A DNA stretch of 64,000 nucleotides from Ancylostoma caninum (taxonomy: Eukaryota; Nematoda; Chromadorea; Rhabditida; Ancylostomatidae), in the NCBI GenBank assembly GCA_037903475.1, contig JBAJFG010000355.1, positions 1-64,000 of the forward strand, written 5' to 3'. How positions within the stretch are numbered: position 1 is the stretch's first letter; each line of letters begins with the position of its first letter. Position numbers and translations under genes: made by a program. The notes beneath the pieces are model-generated. The model searched no databases. It was given only the letters and a program-made list of their open reading frames with translations, and was not told the origin of the DNA. This document shows positions 58,780-64,000 of this stretch, in pieces.

Positions 58780-58950
58780 ATATTTCGTACCACCATAGCA
58801 GCGGAATTCAACGTAATGGCATGACCTCTATGGCCTCACTAAGTCAACTCGCTAGCAACCCAGAACCTAACAGATCTGGAATATGTCGTCATATGCTTCA
58901 GTAATAACTCAAAGTGGAGTGCGAGAAGCACCCATCGCGGCACGGAACAT
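58780..58950 (+). repeat. Fragment homologous (inverted) to 61,740-61,930
   Basis: tcgctagcaacccagaacct and gatctggaatatgtcgtc match the reverse complement of the later copy at about 80 percent, with conserved coding-like text (SQLASNPEPNRSGI against SQLTSNSEPNRSGI). The frame is broken in this copy. It is likely part of an unidentified dispersed element or gene family. The upstream frame 58468-58824 may belong to it. Confidence 0.5.
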
Positions 58951-59454
58951 CATTGTCATCTTTGAACTGAAGCCACTCTCCAGAACATCACCGATCTGTT
59001 TTCATCTGAGAAGTGGATTAAATGAAATTCCATGTTCCTTCAAGGATTTCATCGTATTTTTTAAAAAGTCAAAGCAAATTTTCTTAGATTTTTGTTGCTC
59101 ACAACATCAACTTCACTCTCAGTTTTATTTGAACAGCATTTTGAGTGAGAAGAGACCTCGCTGTATTGAATTCATACTGGATAGCGGAAACATGACGTCT
59201 CAGTAAGGCACAAAATCTGCACACGGAGCAAGTGCGCTTCCTGGAGCGGTGGGCGGACGAAATCGTGTGCAGAGAGTTACATAACTCTCATGCAGCATCA
59301 ATCTAAATCCGATCGATTGCTGTGTGCTAAGAGCAAATCAAGAGCTATCATGACTTATAATAACGGGCTTACTTTGTGTGTCACGTGTGTGTGTGTGTGT
59401 GTAGAACGAAATTCGAGGGCGTGGCTTAGAGTGATGCCGACCACTCCACCGTTA

Positions 59455-61110
59455 CATGAAGGGTGCGGCGGTGCCCAAAGTGGGTGGAGACGGGTCCACG
59501 GCTGTGATAAGGGTGCGGCGGTGCCCAAAGTGGGGGGAGACGGGTCCACGGCTGTGATAAGGGTGCGGCGGTGCCCAGAGTGGGTGGAGACGGGTCCACG
59601 GCTGTGATAAGGGTGCGCCGGCGCCCAAAGTGGGTGGAGACGGGTCCACGGCTGTGATAAGGGTGCGGCGGTGCCCAAAGTGGGGGGAGACGGGTCCACG
59701 GCTGTGATAAGGGTGCGCCGGCGCCCAAAGTGGGGGGAGACGGGTCCACGGCTGTGATAAGGGTGCGCCGGCGCCCAAAGGGGGGGGGGGGAGACGGGTC
59801 CACGGCTGTGATAAGGTGCGCCGGCGCCCAAAGTGGGGGGAGACGGGTCCACGGCTGTGATAAGGGTGCGCCGGCGCCCAAAGTGGGGGGAGACGGGTCC
59901 ACTGCTGTGATAAGGGTGCGCCGGCGCCCAAAGTGGGGGGAGACGGGTCCACTGCTGTGATAAGGGTGCGCCGGCGCCCAAAGTGGGGGAGACGGGTCCA
60001 CGGCTGTGATAAGGGTGCGCCGGCGCCCAAAGTGGGGGGAGACGGGTCCACGGCTGTGATAAGGGTGCGCCGGCGCCCAAAGTGGGGGAGACGGGTCCAT
60101 GCTGTGATAAGGGTGCGCCGGCGCCCAAAGTGGGGGGAGACGGGTCCACTGCTGTGATAAGGGTGCGCCGGCGCCCAAAGTGGGGGAGACGGGTCCACTG
60201 CTGTGATAAGGGTGCGCCGGCGCCCAAAGTGGGGGGAGACGGGTCCACGGCTGTGATAAGGGTGCGCCGGCGCCCAAAGTGGGGGGAGACGGGTCCACGC
60301 TGTGATAAGGGTGCGCCGGCGCCCAAAGTGGGGGAGACGGGTCCACGGCTGTGATAAGGGTGGCGCCCAAAGTGGGGGGGAGACGGGTGCTGTGATAAGG
60401 GTGCGCGGCGCCCAAAGTGGGGGGAGACGGGTCCACTGCTGTGATAAGGGTGCGCCGGCGCCCAAAGTGGGGGAACGGGTCCACTGCTGTGATAAGGGTG
60501 CTCCGGCGCCCAAAGTGGGGGAGACGGGTCCACGGCTGTGATAAGGGTGCGCCGGCGCCCAAAGTGGGGGGAGACGGGTCCACGGCTGTGATAAGGGTGC
60601 GCCGGCGCCCAAAGTGGGGGGAGACGGGTCCACGGCTGTGATAAGGGTGCTCCGGCGCCCAAAGTGGGGGAGACGGGTCCACGGCTGTGATAAGGGTGCG
60701 CCGGCGCCCAAAGTGGGGGGAGACGGGTCCACGGCTGTGATAAGGGTGCGCCGACACCCAAAGTGGGGGGAGACGGGTCCACTGCTGTGATAAGGGTGCG
60801 CCGGCGCCCAAAGGGAGGGGAGACGGGTCTACTGCTGTGATAAGGGTGCACGGCGCCCAAAGTGGGGGGAGACGGGTCTACTGCTGTGATAAGGGTGCAC
60901 GGCGCCCAAAGTGGGGGGAGACGGGTCCACTGTTGTGATAAGGGTGCAAGGGAGGGGAGACGGGTCTACTGCTGTGATAAGGGTGCACGGCGCCCAAAGT
61001 GAGGGGAGACGGGTCCACTGCTGTGATAAGGGTGCACCGGCGCCCAAAGGGAGGGGAGACGGGTCTACTGCTGTGATAGGGGTGCGCCTGCGCTCAAAAG
61101 TGGAGGAGCG
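59455..61110 (+). repeat. 50-bp minisatellite, about 33 copies
   Basis: Unit ggtgcgccggcgcccaaagt, then a G run, gagacgggtccacggctgtg and ataag. Copies vary mainly in the length of the G run and in ggc/tgc near the end; the right third has more ggtgcacggcgcc and gggaggggag variants. Long open frames on the minus strand (up to 501 codons) arise because a 50-bp period rotates through all three frames without a stop. I do not treat them as genes. Confidence 0.95.
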
Positions 61111-61129
61111 CCTGAAAATATAGCTACCG

Positions 61130-62640
61130 ATGCAGAAGGGGTGCGCCGGTGTCCACTACTCATGGAAATGTCATGAGTTAGGTCTATATTTGTTAAATCG
61201 ATTCGATGGCGTCTTACATCAATCGTTAAAAAAAGTAGATGTCGGACCACTGCGCGGATTAGTATGCAATCCGTGTGAATCCTTCCTCCTTACGTCCTCC
61301 TCCGCGTTCTTCCCTTCTCATTTGTTCATGAACACACCGCACCCTCCACTTTTATATGTTCTAACTGACTCTTATCACTTGACCAGTTATAACAAACAAA
61401 GGATGATAGACCATTTTCTGCGGTCAATCCAGGTTGAACCGGTTATACATAGTTACAAAAAGCTTTCCAGTTGAGCAAATGATGAAATTGCTTCCAGAAG
61501 GTTAATCCTCTTTGATAAGTGCATTTTTACATGAGAAAAAGCAATGGAAAGGGTGTGGGACACATCATAGCAAAAATATGGAATAGCTGTGACTTTATTT
61601 GAATGAAGAAGGGATGAAGCCATGCAAGCGAAGCGAGCATTAGGAAAAGTCTGGAAGTCCGGCGTCAGCCGGACGGCCAGACTGGTTCTATATATAGGTC
61701 TGAGCTCATATCATAAAGTTGTGGAAAAACGTTGGAAGGACCCAGACAAGAGATACCACGGTTCCGCGATGAGTGCGCCTTCCACTCTATCTTGAGCTGT
61801 TACGAAAGAAGAATCGTGACGTATTCCAGATCTGTTAGGCTCTGAGTTGCTAGTGAGTTGGCTTACTGGGATCGCTACTGTGTTAATACTAAATATAGTG
61901 TGCAAGGACTTATGACGTACCCTGTATGTATAATTTTGGACGATCATCTTCTAAACTTCTTCGAAGACCAAAATATGGAGAAAGCCTCGCAATTCAAGTA
62001 TCTGCAGATGCACCATGAGTCGCCATTTGCGCCTACCTTAATTTCTTCAGGAAGAGTTCAGCGAGGGGAAGGAGGCTTCACTAGTTTGACGCCGTAGAAC
62101 ATGCATTCCTTGCCTGTACTTGGCAGAGAATGACACAAATGCACAAGGAGCCGTTCCTCTCCAGCGTTTATCCGGTCTAGCAGCAGGGTGCCCTTTGCAC
62201 AAGGAGCAGAAGTTATTCACTGGGTTCGGCTTACATTTGTGATTGTCCAGCGGCCGGCTACACGGTAGGCGACTCACTTCACAGGTGATAATTGCAATGA
62301 CTGCTGCCTTAGAATTTGAGGAACCACTGACAAAAAAAAAACAAATTGCATGAAAGCTGTTTTAGAAGCGTGTTTCATTTGTAGCAACAAACGATCTTCC
62401 GTTGAAATAGGAATCCGGCTTTTCTGTGCATCAGCGCTAAATGTATCTTTAATTTCTCAAATTGCACACCACATTTCAAACAGATTGGAAAGTTTTAAAT
62501 CTACTTTTTACGTCGAAAGTATATACATAGTACATGCTGCGCAACTTTTATGTGGAAAACTGTTGATTTTGTGTCCAACATCTTCACTATTTTCTTAAGA
62601 AAAACTCGGAGACAGTTTCAAATCTAGCATCTATGCGCAC
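61130..62640. other. No gene supported; contains the second dispersed fragment
   Basis: 61,740-61,930 (minus) is the partner of 58,780-58,950. A Cys-containing minus-strand frame at 62,047-62,277 (NHKCKPNPVNNFCSLCKGHP) is coding-like but unassigned. At 62,238 a block resembles 28,882. A short ccggcgtcagccgg hairpin lies at 61,658. Confidence 0.3.
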
Positions 62641-62649
62641 ATATATAAT

Positions 62650-62730
62650 GGAAATACTGGGCCACGGCGGACCCATTCTTCATCCGTGGACCCGTATGCT
62701 GGCGTTTTCCCCACTTTTGGGCCAGTGTCG
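62650..62730 (-). repeat. One to two copies of the 60-bp satellite family, inverted
   Basis: gggccacggcggacccattc then tccgtggacccgtatgctgg, the reverse complement of the family motif found at 18.5 and 40.3 kb. Confidence 0.8.
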
Positions 62731-63624
62731 CGACTTCGTGCGACTCTATCCGTAACATCTTGAAAGAGTCCCAGGTCGCGCTGCGGCATGGCCCACGCTT
62801 CTCGCACAAGCACGTCAGGCTCAGCCCCCTCCGCCGAAGCTGCATAAATAGGTGCGCGCGCATACTCACCAAGCCAGTCGTCGAGTGTTAACCACGGGGA
62901 GCGGTAGCGTCGCGAGGCAATAGGATAGATGTTGGAACAGCACATGTGTCGATTATCAACAACAACGCTCCACATAGTACGACAAGGACAGGAGCTGCGC
63001 TACAAAGAGGTAACCCGGCGTCCCTGCCTTCGCGAGGGGGTATGGAGCACACGTTGCCCCTGCGGAGCACGTCTCATACGTCAGGGGGTTTGTGTTTGCC
63101 ATCTGACCGTAGTGACGGGACGGTTGTGTTCCCCCCTCAGTCTTTGTATTGTATTTGTGTCTATATTCGTAGTGGGCTATGAACATGGGCAGTGTTAGTG
63201 TTCTGTTGTGTAGCAAGAAGTACAGACAGAAGCTACAAAGGTAGTGGCTACAATATACAGCACAGTTACTATCTTACACACGTGTATTATCAGTGCGGGC
63301 AGATGAGGTGGCAGATCATCTGCAATATCGCATATATCGTTTGCTGTCGATTGTGCATAGTATGCGGGATCTGGTTATGTCACATTGTCGTAAGGATTTG
63401 GTTGGTAGCCTAGGGGCCTCCACTGCAGTTAAGCTGTGAACTACGTGGCAGGTGAACTCATGCATTCTGACGCAAGCCAAACGTGGTACCAGCCTTGGCG
63501 GGTCATTATCCCGTCAGTATCAGGTTTGCGGGTTTTCTGGTAGTTGCTCCGCCGATGCGTTGGTTTCAGGTCTGCTAACCACTGCTAGAGTGACCCCGGG
63601 AAATCACGACAGTCAGGGAAGACC
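62731..63624. other. No gene recognised
   Basis: GC-richer DNA between satellite blocks. Overlapping short frames on both strands, none with a domain. Confidence 0.3.
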
Positions 63625-64000
63625 GATTCTCCATTGATGGATCTGTATCCTGGCGTTCCTCCCAGTATTGGGCCAGGGCAGGGTATCCCAGCGCTTTCCC
63701 CAATATTAGGCCCCCCGCGGACCCATTCTCCATCCGTGGACCCGTATGCTGACGTTTTTCTCACTAATGGGAATCATGGGGACTCACTCTCTATCCGTGC
63801 CCCCGTATCCAGGCGCTTTCCCACTTTTGGACCAGAGAACACCCATTCTCCACTCATGGATCTGTATCCTGACGTTCCTCCAACTATTGGGCCAGGGCAG
63901 GGTATCCCAGCGCTTCCCCCAATATTGGGCCCCCCCGCGGACTCACTCTCTATCCGTGCACCCGTATCCAGGCGCTTTCCCCACTTTTAGGCCAGGGAAG
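63625..64000 (-). repeat. 60-bp satellite family array running off the window
   Basis: At least six diverged copies in inverted orientation (cattctccatccgtggaccc, gtatgctgacgttt, cccactttt-gg). A composite block of about 250 bp (tgatggatctgtatcctg...ccaatatt) is itself repeated: 63634-63720 and 63856-63940. The array continues beyond the end of the window. Confidence 0.85.

Noticed and set aside
59355..60860. Open frames of 501, 461 and 426 codons on the minus strand
   Set aside because: They are three frames of the same 50-bp tandem repeat, in which no frame contains a stop. All frames repeat the same Pro/His/Arg-rich text, so this is a property of the satellite.

Overview
The window looks like nuclear DNA of a clade V (strongylid, possibly hookworm-like) nematode. 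Reasons: very small exons with TTTNCAG-like acceptors and GTAAGT-like donors, an interrupted nematode-type globin gene, a ribosomal protein eL33 exon, and a dense load of RTE and CR1 retroelements, mariner/maT/hAT DNA transposons, MITEs and GC-rich minisatellites. Species was not determined. Nothing bacterial or viral was recognised. Splice sites and frames were assigned by reading the sequence; no alignment or transcript data were available.

The best supported host gene is a globin on the minus strand, about 12,582 to 30,417. Nine exons join with compatible phases into 290 codons plus a stop. They carry a CD1 Phe, an E-helix His and a proximal F8 His context. Its introns hold most of the repeats in that region: a GC-array element (15.8-17.4 kb), a 60-bp satellite array (18.5-19.6 kb), an internally deleted mariner (20.5-21.1 kb), a nearly complete RTE retrotransposon with an 18-bp target duplication (21.8-25.2 kb), and a CR1-like LINE (25.7-29.4 kb) whose ORF1 is itself split by a MITE. 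The start codon exon was not found.

Left of the globin (0-12.5 kb) are a CTTGTCGACAA-rich MITE, a SINE-like tRNA relic, hAT element A and two mariner-like non-coding elements. Right of it (32-44 kb) are an RTE 3' fragment, a dead maT transposon, a giant near-perfect inverted repeat (863-bp arms), a short satellite, hAT element B and another MITE.

The most unusual finding is the hAT pair. Element A (2671-4132) and element B (40966-42446) share both ends and each has a perfect 8-bp target duplication, but their interiors differ. A carries a spliced fragment of the eL33 ribosomal protein gene; B carries a different coding-like fragment. In both copies a shared leader reading frame runs in frame into the foreign segment. 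This is the signature of a gene-capturing (Pack-type) hAT family that makes chimeric reading frames.

From 44.3 to 47.5 kb there are several well-formed minus-strand exons of one or two unidentified host genes. From 48 to 59 kb the DNA is mostly unique with only weak exon candidates. From 59.4 kb to the end it is dominated by a 50-bp minisatellite of about 33 copies and by inverted copies of the 60-bp satellite family.
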